A DNA stretch of 64,000 nucleotides from Nocardioides sp. SR21 (GTDB taxonomy: Bacteria; Actinomycetota; Actinomycetes; Propionibacteriales; Nocardioidaceae): positions 415,192 through 479,191 of the forward strand of contig NZ_JAKWJR010000003.1 in NCBI RefSeq assembly GCF_022761125.1, read 5' to 3'. Positions 1 to 9,548 of this stretch are shown here, piece by piece; positions within the stretch are counted from its first letter, which is position 1; each line of letters begins with the position of its first letter. Under the pieces are notes generated by a model that did not search any database, had not been told where the DNA came from, and saw only the letters and a program-made list of their open reading frames with translations. The position numbers and the translations under genes are program-made.

Positions 1-2
1 CG

Positions 3-854
3 TCGCCCGCCGCCCGCGCGCTGGTCACCAAGCGCACGCGCACGATCGGGCTGGTCACACCCGGCATCTCCGACTACGGCCCGACGTCGATCGCGATGCA
101 CTTCAACTTCGCGGCCCGCGCGGCGCGCTACAACGTCGAGTCGGTCAGCGCGCCGGCCGACGACCCGAAGGCGATCCGGTCGGTCGTCGAGGCACTGCTC
201 CGGCAGCGCGTCGACGCGATCGTGCTGGTGGTCGTCGACGTCGCCGTGCTGGAGCTGGTGCGCAGCCTCGACCTCCGGATCCCGGTCGTGGTGGCGGCGT
301 CCACCGCGCGCCGCAGCCCGCTGATCGTGTCGATCGACCAGTACCGCGGCGCCCGGTCGGCGGTCCGGCACCTCGCCGAGATCGGGCACACCCGGATCCT
401 CCACCTCGCCGGCCCGCGCAACGCCCCCGACGCCACCGAGCGGGTCCGCGGCTGGCGCGACGAGCTCGCTGCGCACCGCCTCGAGATCGTCCCGCCGGTG
501 TTCGGCGACTGGTCGGCGGCCAGCGGCCACCGGCTCGGCACCGAGCTGGACATCGAGCCCGGTGTCGCGGTGTTCGTCGGCAACGACCAGATGTCCATCG
601 GGCTGCTGTCCGCGCTGCGCGAGCGCGGCCTGCGGGTGCCCGAGGACATCAGCGTGATCGGCTTCGACGACGTACCCGAGGCCGGCTACCTCTTCCCGCC
701 CCTCACCACGGTCCGCCAGGACTTCGACACCCTCGGCGAGCTGATCATGCAGAAGGTGCTGATCGCGGTCGAGGAGGAGAGCACGGTCACCGAGGACACC
801 CCGATCCCGACCCACCTGGTCGTGCGCCAGTCGACCCGTCCGATCGAGGACTGA
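3..854 (+). CDS. LacI/GalR-family transcriptional regulator, 5'-truncated by the window edge
   Basis: The reading frame is open from the left edge, so the N-terminal helix-turn-helix lies outside the window. The visible part starts in the linker (ALVTKRTRTIGLVTPG) and covers the periplasmic-binding-protein-like sensor domain. Family hallmarks are GHTRILHLAGP in the middle and the C-terminal block GNDQMSIGLLSALRERGLR, then VIGFDDVPEA and PLTTVRQD. Members bind an operator as dimers and release it, or bind it, on sensing a small ligand, usually a sugar. The ligand and target cannot be read here. The next gene downstream encodes a secreted adhesin-like protein and is not an obvious target. An internal ATG at 96 is not the real start, because homology continues upstream of it. 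Confidence 0.9.
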   Translation, partial: SPAARALVTKRTRTIGLVTPGISDYGPTSIAMHFNFAARAARYNVESVSAPADDPKAIRSVVEALLRQRVDAIVLVVVDVAVLELVRSLDLRIPVVVAASTARRSPLIVSIDQYRGARSAVRHLAEIGHTRILHLAGPRNAPDATERVRGWRDELAAHRLEIVPPVFGDWSAASGHRLGTELDIEPGVAVFVGNDQMSIGLLSALRERGLRVPEDISVIGFDDVPEAGYLFPPLTTVRQDFDTLGELIMQKVLIAVEEESTVTEDTPIPTHLVVRQSTRPIED

Positions 855-908
855 GACCCGAAGCGGCGGTTCTCGTCAGATCCCGGCACCTCGTGCCGAT
901 AGAGAGAC

Positions 909-3900
909 GTGTCCAAGTTCAGGCTCGTGCTCGCCTCGGTGCTCGGCGTGTCGTTGCTCTGGACCGGCGGTACGCCGGCCGAGGCGGCCACCGACACGGC
1001 TCCGCCGACCGTGGTGACCTTCGACTTCACGCCCAAGACGGTCGACGTCAGCGCGGGTGACCAGCAGGTCACGGTCACCGCCCAGATCACCGACGCCAGC
1101 GGGGTCGAGGCGCCCCGCGTCCGGGTCACCTCGGACTCGACCAGCCAGGCCTCGGAGTACGCCGACCTGACGCTCACCGCCGGAGACGCGAAGAACGGGA
1201 TCTACGCCGCCACCGTCACCGTCCCGGCCGGCGCCGCGGCGGGCGCCTGGAGCGTGTCGATCGACCCGCTCGCCGACGTTCTCGGGAACGTCTCGGGCGC
1301 CAAGAGCACCCACGCGAAGAAGCTCGCCGTGCTCGACGACAACGCCGACCTGAACCCGCCGGCTCTCGTGGACTACACGTTCAGCCCGTCCACGGTGGAC
1401 GTCAGCTCCGGCCCGCAGCTGGTCACCATCAGCGCGCGGATCACCGACGCCACCGGTACCGTGCCGCCCCACGTGACCGTCACCTCCGACCGGTCCACCC
1501 AGTCCGTCGGCACCCTCGACCTGGTCCTGACCGGCGGCGACGCGCGCGACGGGACGTACGAGGCCACCGCGACCATCTTGGCGGGCGCCACGGCCGGCGC
1601 CTGGACCGTCACCCTCGACCCGCTCGCCGACACGCTCGGCAACCGCGAGCTCAGCCACCACCGGCACGCGAGCTCGCTCACCGTCCTGGACCTCCACCCC
1701 GACCCGGATCCGCCGGTGCTGGAGGACTACACGTTCACCCCCACGACCGTCGACGTCGGTGCCGGCTCCCAACAGGTCGACGTCACCGCCCACATCAGCG
1801 ACGCCACGGGCGCGGTCGCGCCGACGGTGTACCTCGACTCGGACACGACCAACCAGGTCGTCGGGCCGATCACCCTGACCCGGACCTCCGGCGACGCCAA
1901 GGCCGGGATCTACGGAGCCAGCGCCACCGTCCCCGTGACCGCTGCGGCGGGCACCTGGGCCGTGGTCCTCTCCCCGCTCGTCGACCTGCTCGGGAACAGG
2001 GAGCCCTCGGAGCACACGCACTGGGCGCGGCTCACCGTCCGCAACGAGCCGGTCAGCGTCCCCGACCCGCCGACCGCAGTGACGGCGCTGCGCTCCGACC
2101 GCTCCGCCCAGGTCAGCTGGACCCCCGGCAACGACCACGGCTCCCAGGTCACCAGCTTCACCATCACCGCCTCCCCCGGCGGGGCCACGAAGCAGGCGAC
2201 CAGCAACCAGACGTCCACCCTGTTCACCGGCCTGACCAACGGCACGGCGTACACCTTCACCGTCACGGCGACCAACGCCAACGGCACCTCGAAGCCGTCG
2301 CTCGCGTCGACAGCGGTCACCCCGGCCGCGATCCCGGCGCCGCCGACGGCTGTCACAGCGACCCGTGGCGACAAGACCGCCCAGGTCAGCTGGACGCCGG
2401 GGTCGAACAACGGATACCCGATCTCGGGGTACACCATCACCACGTTGCCGGGCGGCGTGGTGAAGACCGTGACCGGCACCATGACCACCACCTCGATCGC
2501 CGGGCTGACCAACGGCACCCCGTACACGTTCACGGTCGCGGCCACGAACGCGAACGGCACGTCCCTGCCGTCGCTGCAGTCGACCGCCGTCACTCCCGCC
2601 GGGGTCCCCACGGCGCCGACCGCCGTCTCCGCGGTCCGCGGCGACAAGTTCGCCCAGGTCACCTGGACGCCGTCGGCGGACAACGGCTCCGCGATCACCG
2701 GCTTCACGGTCACCGCCTCCCCCGGCGGCGCCTCCATGAGTGTCTCGGCGGAGAAGACCAGCGCCACGCTCATCAACCTCTCGAACGGCGTGCCGTACAC
2801 GTTCACGGTCAAGGCCATCAACGCGGTGGGAACCTCCACGGCCTCCACGCCGTCGCCTGCCGTCACCCCGGCCACGCTCCCGTCCGCCCCGGCGGGTGTG
2901 ATCGCGAAGGGTGGCGACAAGTCCGCCATCGTCACGTGGACACCCGCCGTGGACAACGGCGCCCCGATCACCGGCTACACGATCACTGCCAGCCCCGGTG
3001 GTGCGACCGTCGTCCTCACCGGGACCAAGACGAGCACCACGCTCAAGGACCTGATCAACGGGCTCTCGTACACGTTCACCGTCACGGCGACCAACGCGGT
3101 CGGCACGTCGCCGTCGTCCCCGGCCTCGGCGGCGATCACCCCGGCCACCGTGCCCTCGCCCCCGATCGGGCTGATCGCGACCCGCGGCGACAAGTCGGCC
3201 CAGGTCACCTGGACTCCGTCCGCGGACAACGGCTCCCCGATCACGGCGTACACGATCACGGCGAGCCCCGGCGGGGCCACCACCACCGTCGCCGGCACCC
3301 TGACGACGGCGAAGATCCTCGGCCTGGTCAACGGCTCGACGTACACGTTCACGGTCAAGGCGATCAACGCACTCGGCTCGTCCGCGGCCTCGCCTCCCTC
3401 GGCCGCGGTCGTCCCCGCGACGGTGCCGGGTACACCGACCGAGGTGACCGCGACCCGTGGTCCGAGGTCGGCCGCGATCAGCTGGCGGGCACCGGCGGAC
3501 AACGGCTCCCCGATCACCGGCTACACGATCACCATCAACCCCGGCGGGACGACCGCGACCGTGGCGGGCACCCAGACCCGCACCACCATCAAGGGCCTGG
3601 CCAACGGGACCAGCTACACCTTCACGGTGTCGGCCACCAACACCGTCGGCGCCTCGCCGGAGTCGCTCAGCTCGCAGTCGGTCATCCCGGCCGGCCGGCC
3701 GCGCCGCGTCGAGACCCCGACCGCCACCGTCGACAAGCGCACCGTGACGATCAGCTGGTCCGCGCCCGAGGACAACGGCGCACCGCTCACCAGCTACATC
3801 GTGAACGTGGACCCCGGCCGGGCGTACAAGACCGTGCTCCCGACCACCCTCACCGCGACGTTCGTCGGCCTCAACCCGGGCACGTACCGCTTCTCCGTCG

Positions 3901-3965
3901 TCGCGACCAACTACCTCGGGTCAGGGAAGAAGTCGCCGAAGATCACGGTGCGGGTGCGGGGCTAG
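909..3965 (+). CDS. Secreted multi-domain protein with seven fibronectin type III repeats
   Basis: A 1018-aa protein from GTG 909, preceded by AGAGAG. A Sec signal peptide covers about residues 1-27 (LVLASVLGVSLLW, cleavage near AEAA). Then come three tandem repeats of about 112 aa, each with the pattern PP-x-V-x-F/Y-x-F-x-P-x-T-V-D-V and a terminal GxY-AT-P-AGAWxVxxxPLxDxLGN block. I do not recognise this repeat, which is probably a beta-sandwich. Seven FN3 domains of about 90 aa follow, with SAQVSWTPGxxNG at strands B-C and LTNGTxYTFTVTATNxxG at F-G. There is no LPXTG motif or membrane anchor, so it is predicted to be exported. The role is probably extracellular binding (adhesion or polysaccharide), which is inference. 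A 6-bp hairpin lies just upstream at 884-898. Confidence 0.88.
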   Translation: MSKFRLVLASVLGVSLLWTGGTPAEAATDTAPPTVVTFDFTPKTVDVSAGDQQVTVTAQITDASGVEAPRVRVTSDSTSQASEYADLTLTAGDAKNGIYAATVTVPAGAAAGAWSVSIDPLADVLGNVSGAKSTHAKKLAVLDDNADLNPPALVDYTFSPSTVDVSSGPQLVTISARITDATGTVPPHVTVTSDRSTQSVGTLDLVLTGGDARDGTYEATATILAGATAGAWTVTLDPLADTLGNRELSHHRHASSLTVLDLHPDPDPPVLEDYTFTPTTVDVGAGSQQVDVTAHISDATGAVAPTVYLDSDTTNQVVGPITLTRTSGDAKAGIYGASATVPVTAAAGTWAVVLSPLVDLLGNREPSEHTHWARLTVRNEPVSVPDPPTAVTALRSDRSAQVSWTPGNDHGSQVTSFTITASPGGATKQATSNQTSTLFTGLTNGTAYTFTVTATNANGTSKPSLASTAVTPAAIPAPPTAVTATRGDKTAQVSWTPGSNNGYPISGYTITTLPGGVVKTVTGTMTTTSIAGLTNGTPYTFTVAATNANGTSLPSLQSTAVTPAGVPTAPTAVSAVRGDKFAQVTWTPSADNGSAITGFTVTASPGGASMSVSAEKTSATLINLSNGVPYTFTVKAINAVGTSTASTPSPAVTPATLPSAPAGVIAKGGDKSAIVTWTPAVDNGAPITGYTITASPGGATVVLTGTKTSTTLKDLINGLSYTFTVTATNAVGTSPSSPASAAITPATVPSPPIGLIATRGDKSAQVTWTPSADNGSPITAYTITASPGGATTTVAGTLTTAKILGLVNGSTYTFTVKAINALGSSAASPPSAAVVPATVPGTPTEVTATRGPRSAAISWRAPADNGSPITGYTITINPGGTTATVAGTQTRTTIKGLANGTSYTFTVSATNTVGASPESLSSQSVIPAGRPRRVETPTATVDKRTVTISWSAPEDNGAPLTSYIVNVDPGRAYKTVLPTTLTATFVGLNPGTYRFSVVATNYLGSGKKSPKITVRVRG

Positions 3966-3998
3966 AGGTGGTCCCTCGTCGAGGCGGGTCGGACCCGG

Positions 3999-5366
3999 CT
4001 AGATCCCCCGCCAGTGGGAGGTCGCGCGGCCGACCCGCTCCGAGAAGCCGGAGCCGACGAGCACGCCGATCGCGATCGCGACCACGGCCAGCAGCGCGTT
4101 GAGGAAGTCGCCGAGACCGGCCGCGCCCTTCTCGCCGATGATCTGGGTGACGCCCTCGAGGCCGAGTGCCCCCGGCACCAGCATCCAGAACGCTGGCAGG
4201 AAGGTCGCCGGCACCGGCGGACCGCTCTTCCGGTCCTGGACGAAGTACGCCACCGGCAGCACGACCGCGCCGGCGACGAAGCTCCCCCCGAGCGACCCGA
4301 AGAACGTGCCGGCGACGAACTGCGCGGCGTAGGCGGCGTACAGCACGAGGACCAGCCAGGCGAACGTCCGGCCCGGCGCCGCGTTCGCGAAGAAGTGCCC
4401 GACCGCGAACACGAAGACGCCGACCCACGGCGCCCACGCGCCCATGCTTCCCGTCCGGCCGACCTGGTCGGGCAGCCCGGCGACCTGGAAGCCCATCGCG
4501 ATCCCGAAGCTGAGCAGCAGCAACCGTTGCAGGCCGTAGACCAGTCGTGCGGAGCCCGAGAGCATCGAGCCGCCGGCGAGCTCGACGGTCGCCATCGTCA
4601 GCGCGGCGCCGGGCAGGAACACGACCAGGGCGGCGATCACCAGGTCGAGCGGTGGCGCGTCGAACGCCGGCGCCACCCAGGCCGAGGAGGCCCACGTCAC
4701 CGCGAAGGCCGCCGCCACCGGCAGGATCATCGCGAGCGTCCGCTCCCGCTCGGACACCCACTGGAGCACGCCGACCAGGAGTCCGAGCATCAGGTACGCC
4801 GGCACCGCGCCGGCGGTCGGGTTCAGCATCAGGCCCAGGCCGAGCGTCAGGATCGTCGTGCCGACGACGATCGACCAGTTCCCGAGCCTGCGGGGGGCCG
4901 CGAGCATCTCCTCGAGGCGCCGGGAGGCCGACGCGACGTCCAGGGCGCCGTGCCGGATGTCGTCGACGATCCGGTAGAGCTGGTCGATCTGGTCCAGCCG
5001 GAGGGCCCCCGCCGACGTGGTCGGCGCGAAGTCGATCCGGCTCGAGGTGCCCGACTCGATCCGGACGAAGATGCCGGTCGGGAGCACGAAGAAGCTGACG
5101 CCGTACGCGCCGTACGCCTTGGCCACGTCGTCGAGGATCTGCGTGATCCGCTCCGCGTTGTCCTGTGCACGACTCATCGCGGCGCCGAGGTTGCGCAGCA
5201 GCTCGAGGACGTCCTCCGGCGCCTGGTCGGGGATCCGGCTGCTGATCGCCGTGTCGTCACCGAGCGCGCGCTGGGCGATCTCGTCGATGCGCGAGAGCAC
5301 CTTCCGACGCGTCCACCAGCGTCGTCCCGACCGTGTCTCCCCGGGGCGGCTCACGCTGCCCAGCAT
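3999..5366 (-). CDS. Threonine/serine exporter family protein (ThrE-like)
   Basis: A 455-aa protein with ATG at 5366. The N-terminal half (about residues 20-150) is the soluble DUF1212-type domain, with SFFVLPTGIFVRI and a helical stretch RLDQIDQLYRIVDDI. The C-terminal half has about ten hydrophobic segments from residue 165 (WSIVVGTTILTLGLGLML) to the end. This two-part layout, with both halves in one chain, is that of Corynebacterium ThrE, which exports threonine and serine using the proton-motive force. It converges with the FN3 gene (33 bp between stops) and is divergent from the MFS gene. The substrate is inferred from the family only. Confidence 0.85.
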   Translation of the reverse strand: MLGSVSRPGETRSGRRWWTRRKVLSRIDEIAQRALGDDTAISSRIPDQAPEDVLELLRNLGAAMSRAQDNAERITQILDDVAKAYGAYGVSFFVLPTGIFVRIESGTSSRIDFAPTTSAGALRLDQIDQLYRIVDDIRHGALDVASASRRLEEMLAAPRRLGNWSIVVGTTILTLGLGLMLNPTAGAVPAYLMLGLLVGVLQWVSERERTLAMILPVAAAFAVTWASSAWVAPAFDAPPLDLVIAALVVFLPGAALTMATVELAGGSMLSGSARLVYGLQRLLLLSFGIAMGFQVAGLPDQVGRTGSMGAWAPWVGVFVFAVGHFFANAAPGRTFAWLVLVLYAAYAAQFVAGTFFGSLGGSFVAGAVVLPVAYFVQDRKSGPPVPATFLPAFWMLVPGALGLEGVTQIIGEKGAAGLGDFLNALLAVVAIAIGVLVGSGFSERVGRATSHWRGI

Positions 5367-5465
5367 GCCGTCCGGTCAACCGACGGTACTCGCCCGAAAG
5401 GGGGGATGCGACCGGGCATCCGCCACTCCTACCGTCAGGGCGATGCGGCGACCGGAGGGGGCCTC

Positions 5466-6956
5466 TTGAGCACGACCGGAACGGCGGCACGGACGGGCGG
5501 CGTCCTCGCGGCGACCTGCCTGTCGACCTTGGTGGTCAATGCGAACACCTCGGCCGTCAGCATCCTGCTGCCCGCGATCAGCGAGGACACCGGCATGTCG
5601 GTGGACACCCTCCAGTGGGCCGTGACCGGCTACTCCCTTGTCGGCGCGGCGGTCATCATCACGTCCGGGTCGCTCGGCGACGTCTTCGGGCGCAAGAAGA
5701 TCTTCCAGCTCGGCCTGCTGCTGTTCGTGGTGTCGTGCGTGCTGATCGCGCTCGCCGACACCGGAAGCATGGTGATCGCGGGGCGGGTGATCCAGGGCGC
5801 CGCCGGGTCCACGATCCTGGCGTGCGGCCTCAGCCTGCTGTCGGTCGCAACATCAGGGGACCAACAGCTCCGGTCGGTGTCCCTGTGGGGTGCCGCCGCA
5901 GCGGTCGGAGCCGCCGCCGGCCCGCTGCTCGGCGGCCTCCTCGTCGGCCTCACGGGATGGCAGGGGCTCTTCTGGATCGACGCCGGTGTCGCCGTCGCCT
6001 GCATGGCGCTGACCTACTTCACGATCCAGGAGTCGCGCGACCCGGACCGGCCGCGCTCGATCGACTACCTCGGCACGGTCCTCATCGCGGCCACGCTGGT
6101 GCCGCTGATCTACGGGTTCACCAAGAGCGGTGACTGGGGCTGGGTCGACGCGCGCACGCTGGGCTGCTTCGCCGCCTGCATCGTCTTCGGGTACCTCTTC
6201 ATCGTCGTCGAGAAGCGGGTCGCCGTACCGCTGCTCGACCTGGCGCTGCTGCGCAACCGGATCCTGGTCGGCTCGACCCTGGCGATCCTGATCGGCGCCG
6301 GCACCATCAACGGCCTGATGTACCTGCTCAGCCTCTACTTCCAGAACCCGGACGCGCTCGACTTCAGCCCGCTCGAGGCCGGTGTCGCGACGCTGCCCGC
6401 CACGGTCGGGCTGGTGGTCGTCGCGCCGTTCGTGCCGAAGCTGGCCAACAGGATGGGCGGCCGGCAGGTCATCGGCGTCGGGTTCATCGCGATGGCCGCC
6501 GGGTTCGTCGCGATCGGCTTCACCCAGTCGTCCTGGGCGTACGTCAGCTTCCTCCTACCGATCCTCGCGATCGCGGTCGGCATGGGCCTCTCCAACGGCC
6601 CGGCGTCCTCCGCGGCCACCGCGTCGGTCCCCCAGGAGCAGGTCGGCGGCGCGTCCGGCGTCTCCAACATGGCGCGGTACGTCGGCGCCGCGGTCGCGAC
6701 CGCGCTGTGCGCCACGATCTACAACAGCGTCCAGGTCAACCAGCTGGCCGACGGCGCCAGCGCGTCGGACGCCCTCGCGTCCGGGCTCGCCGCCGCTTCC
6801 TGGCTGATGGCCGTGATCAGCTCCCTCGGCATCCTGCTCGCCGTGGTCGCCATCCGCCGGCACAAGTCGGCGACGGGCACCGCCCAGGACGCCGCCGCGT
6901 CGGCCGCCGCCCACCTCCACACCATCCCCACCTCGGCCTCGGGAGCCGCCTCATGA
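5466..6956 (+). CDS. MFS transporter, DHA2 (14-TMS) drug:H+ antiporter type
   Basis: A 496-aa protein from TTG 5466, chosen because GGAGGGG ends 5 bases upstream and because the TM1 motif begins just after it. Motifs include LPAISEDTGMSVDTLQWAVT, then GSLGDVFGRKKIF (MFS motif A) and ARYVGAAVATAL near the end. About 14 hydrophobic segments put it in the DHA2 group with QacA-like exporters. Its stop overlaps the next ATG (ATGA at 6953), so it is the first gene of a co-translated set with two peptidases and an amino-acid antiporter. In that setting it may move an amino acid or peptide-like compound rather than a drug, which is inference from context. Confidence 0.88.
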   Translation: MSTTGTAARTGGVLAATCLSTLVVNANTSAVSILLPAISEDTGMSVDTLQWAVTGYSLVGAAVIITSGSLGDVFGRKKIFQLGLLLFVVSCVLIALADTGSMVIAGRVIQGAAGSTILACGLSLLSVATSGDQQLRSVSLWGAAAAVGAAAGPLLGGLLVGLTGWQGLFWIDAGVAVACMALTYFTIQESRDPDRPRSIDYLGTVLIAATLVPLIYGFTKSGDWGWVDARTLGCFAACIVFGYLFIVVEKRVAVPLLDLALLRNRILVGSTLAILIGAGTINGLMYLLSLYFQNPDALDFSPLEAGVATLPATVGLVVVAPFVPKLANRMGGRQVIGVGFIAMAAGFVAIGFTQSSWAYVSFLLPILAIAVGMGLSNGPASSAATASVPQEQVGGASGVSNMARYVGAAVATALCATIYNSVQVNQLADGASASDALASGLAAASWLMAVISSLGILLAVVAIRRHKSATGTAQDAAASAAAHLHTIPTSASGAAS

Positions 6957-8074
6957 TCGCGCCGGAACCGTTCACCACCGCCGACTACGCGGCCCGGATG
7001 GCCCGGGTCGCGACCGACGCCGCGGCGGTCGGCCTGGACGGCGTGATCGTGACGCCCGGGCCGGACCTGGTCTGGCTCACCGGCTACCAGCCGACCGCGA
7101 TCACCGAGCGGCTCACCGCCCTGGTCATCTCCGCCGCCTCGGAGCCGGCGCTGCTGGTTCCGACCCTCGAGCGCCCGGATGCCGAGTCCGCGGCCGGTGC
7201 GGCGGCGGTCCAGATGGTCGACTGGACCGACGGCGTCGACCCGTACGCCGCCGCCGCTCCCCTGATCCGCGCCACCGGTACGTTCGGCATCTCCGACAAC
7301 GCCTGGGCGATGCACCTGCTCGGGCTGGAGGCCGCGCTGCCGGGCACGTCCTACCGCGCCCTCACCCAGTCCCTGCCGATGATGCGCGCGGTCAAGGACG
7401 CCGACGAGCTCGCCCGACTGGAGGCGGCCGGCGCCGCCGCGGACGCGACGTACCTCGAGATCCTGGAGGTCCGGTTCGCCGGGCGCCGCGAGACCGAGGT
7501 CGCCGCCGACCTGGCCGACCTGCTCCGCCGGCACGGCCACGAGCAGGTCGACTTCACCGTCGTCGGGTCCGGCCCGAACGGCGCGAACCCGCACCACGAG
7601 GCCGGCGAGCGCACGATCCAGGACGGCGACGCGGTGGTGCTCGACTTCGGCGGGCTGATGTACGGCTACGGCTCCGACACCACCCGCACGGTCAGCGTCG
7701 GTGAGCCGTCCGCCGAGCTGCGCGAGGTGCACGCGATCGTGCGCGAGGCGCAGCAGGCCGGCGTCGACGCGGTCCGCCCCGGAATCGCCTGCCAGGAGGT
7801 CGACCGCGCCGCGCGCCGGGTCATCACGGACGCCGGCTACGGCGCCCAGTTCATCCACCGCACCGGGCACGGCATCGGCGTCACCACGCACGAGCCGCCG
7901 TACATGATCGAGGGCGAGGAGCAGCCGCTGGTCCCCGGGATGTGCTTCTCGGTCGAGCCCGGCATCTACCTCGCCGGCCGCTTCGGCGTGCGCATCGAGG
8001 ACATCGTGACGGTCACCGACGACGGTGGCCGCCGGTTCAACAACACCGACCACGGCATCGGCGTGGTCGGATGA
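6953..8074 (+). CDS. M24-family metallopeptidase (Xaa-Pro aminopeptidase / prolidase-like)
   Basis: A 373-aa protein whose ATG overlaps the MFS stop by 4 bases. The N-terminal creatinase-like domain spans about residues 1-140. The C-terminal pita-bread domain carries the five metal ligands expected of M24: Asp in LDFGG (about 230), Asp in GSDTTR (about 242), His in RTGHGIG (about 305), Glu in SVEPGIY (about 335) and Glu in RIEDIV (about 348). Such enzymes remove an N-terminal residue before proline or split Xaa-Pro dipeptides in the cytoplasm. It sits directly before an amino-acid antiporter and near an M20 dipeptidase, which fits peptide catabolism. A creatinase-type hydrolase cannot be excluded. 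Confidence 0.9.
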   Translation: MIAPEPFTTADYAARMARVATDAAAVGLDGVIVTPGPDLVWLTGYQPTAITERLTALVISAASEPALLVPTLERPDAESAAGAAAVQMVDWTDGVDPYAAAAPLIRATGTFGISDNAWAMHLLGLEAALPGTSYRALTQSLPMMRAVKDADELARLEAAGAAADATYLEILEVRFAGRRETEVAADLADLLRRHGHEQVDFTVVGSGPNGANPHHEAGERTIQDGDAVVLDFGGLMYGYGSDTTRTVSVGEPSAELREVHAIVREAQQAGVDAVRPGIACQEVDRAARRVITDAGYGAQFIHRTGHGIGVTTHEPPYMIEGEEQPLVPGMCFSVEPGIYLAGRFGVRIEDIVTVTDDGGRRFNNTDHGIGVVG

Positions 8075-8087
8075 GGAGGAGGTTGCG

Positions 8088-9548
8088 ATGAGCACCATGG
8101 ACGTCCCCGCCGAGGGCGTTCCGGCCCAGGCGGGCGCTCGCAGAGCGGTGCCCGCCACCCACTGGATCTCCTGGATCGCCCTGGCCATGATGACCACCAG
8201 CTCGGTGGCCAGCCTCCGCGCCGCGCCCACGATGGCCGTCTACGGCCTCGCGTGCGTGTTCCTCTACATCGTCCCCGCGATCGTGTTCCTGCTCCCGACG
8301 TCGCTGGTGTCGGCCGAGCTGGCCTCCGGCTGGAAGGGCGGCGTCTACAACTGGGTGTCAGAGGGCATCTCGAAGCCGATGGGCTTCCTGGCCGTCTGGT
8401 GCCAGTTCGCGATGACGATCTTCTACTACCCGAGCCTGCTCGGGTTCGTCGCGAGCACGCTGGCCTACGTGATCAACCCTGAGCTCGCCTCGAGCGGGGT
8501 GTGGACCGCCGCGGTGATCGTCGTCGTCTACTGGACCGGCGTCTGGGTGTCCTCACGCGGGACGAGCGGCGTCGCCGGGCTGGCCAGCGCCGGACTGATC
8601 ATCGGGACACTGATCCCGGGCGCGGTGCTGGTCATCCTCGGCATGGTGTTCCTCGGGCAGGGCAACGAGTCGGCCGCACCGATGACCACCAGCAACCTGC
8701 TGCCGGCGTGGGCCGGCCTGTCGAGCCTGGTGCTCATCGTCAACAACTTCCTGTCGTACTCCGGCATGGAGATGAACGCCGTGCACGTCGGGTCGCTCAA
8801 GAACCCCGGCAAGGAGTTCCCGAAGGCGATGTTCCTGGCCATGGGCATGGTGCTGCTGATCTTCATCCTCCCGGCGCTCGCGATCGCCTGGATCGTCCCC
8901 GCCGACGAGCTCTCGCTGACCGCCGGCGTGATGCAGGCCTTCGACGCGGTGTTCGCCAACTTCAACGCGCAGTGGCTGACCCCGATCTTCGGGATCATGC
9001 TGGTCGCCGCCTCGCTCGGCGGCATGCTCACCTGGCTGGCCGGCCCGTCGAAGGGCCTGCTGATGATCTCGCGCCAGGAGGGCTACCTGCCGCCGTTCCT
9101 GCAGAAGCTCAACAAGCACGGCGTGCCGCAGAACATCCTGGTCACCCAGGGTGTCGTGACCACCTTCATCGCCCTCGGCTACGCGCTGATCCCCGACGTG
9201 TCCAGCGCCTACTGGATCTTCTCGGTGATCACCACGCAGGTGTACCTCATCGTCTACCTGCTGATGTTCGTCGCAGCGGTGCGGCTCCGGAGGAACCAGC
9301 CCGACCACGAGCGCGGCTACCGCGCCCCGATGCTGGTGGGTCTCTGCGGTGTCGGCTTCGCGGCCTCGCTCGCGGCGCTGCTGATCGGCTTCGTCCCGCC
9401 GTCGCAGTTCAGCGGCGGCAGCCCGCTGGTCTACTTCCTGATCGTCGGCGGCGGCGCGCTCGGTCTCGGCCTGGTGGTGCCGTTCCTCTTCTACAAGCTG
9501 CGCAAGCCCAGCTGGAAGCTGGCCGAGAACGAGGAGGTGTCGGCATGA
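8088..9548 (+). CDS. APC-superfamily amino acid permease, glutamate:GABA antiporter-like
   Basis: A 486-aa protein from ATG 8088 with AGGAGG about 6 bases upstream. About 12 hydrophobic segments are visible. The first block, WISWIALAMMTTSSVASLRA, and the following SAELASGWKGGVYNWVSEG resemble the glutamate:GABA antiporter (GadC/AGT) branch of APC permeases. A conserved SYSGMEMNAVHVGSLKNPGK stretch corresponds to the family's TM6 region. It probably exchanges or takes up amino acids produced by the flanking peptidases. A glutamate decarboxylase exists in this window but 28 kb away, so a direct partnership is only a possibility. Confidence 0.85.
   Translation: MSTMDVPAEGVPAQAGARRAVPATHWISWIALAMMTTSSVASLRAAPTMAVYGLACVFLYIVPAIVFLLPTSLVSAELASGWKGGVYNWVSEGISKPMGFLAVWCQFAMTIFYYPSLLGFVASTLAYVINPELASSGVWTAAVIVVVYWTGVWVSSRGTSGVAGLASAGLIIGTLIPGAVLVILGMVFLGQGNESAAPMTTSNLLPAWAGLSSLVLIVNNFLSYSGMEMNAVHVGSLKNPGKEFPKAMFLAMGMVLLIFILPALAIAWIVPADELSLTAGVMQAFDAVFANFNAQWLTPIFGIMLVAASLGGMLTWLAGPSKGLLMISRQEGYLPPFLQKLNKHGVPQNILVTQGVVTTFIALGYALIPDVSSAYWIFSVITTQVYLIVYLLMFVAAVRLRRNQPDHERGYRAPMLVGLCGVGFAASLAALLIGFVPPSQFSGGSPLVYFLIVGGGALGLGLVVPFLFYKLRKPSWKLAENEEVSA

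Noticed and set aside
4014..5465. Long upstream extension of the MFS frame
   Set aside because: It is antisense to the ThrE gene and ends at the TTG with a good Shine-Dalgarno where membrane homology starts.
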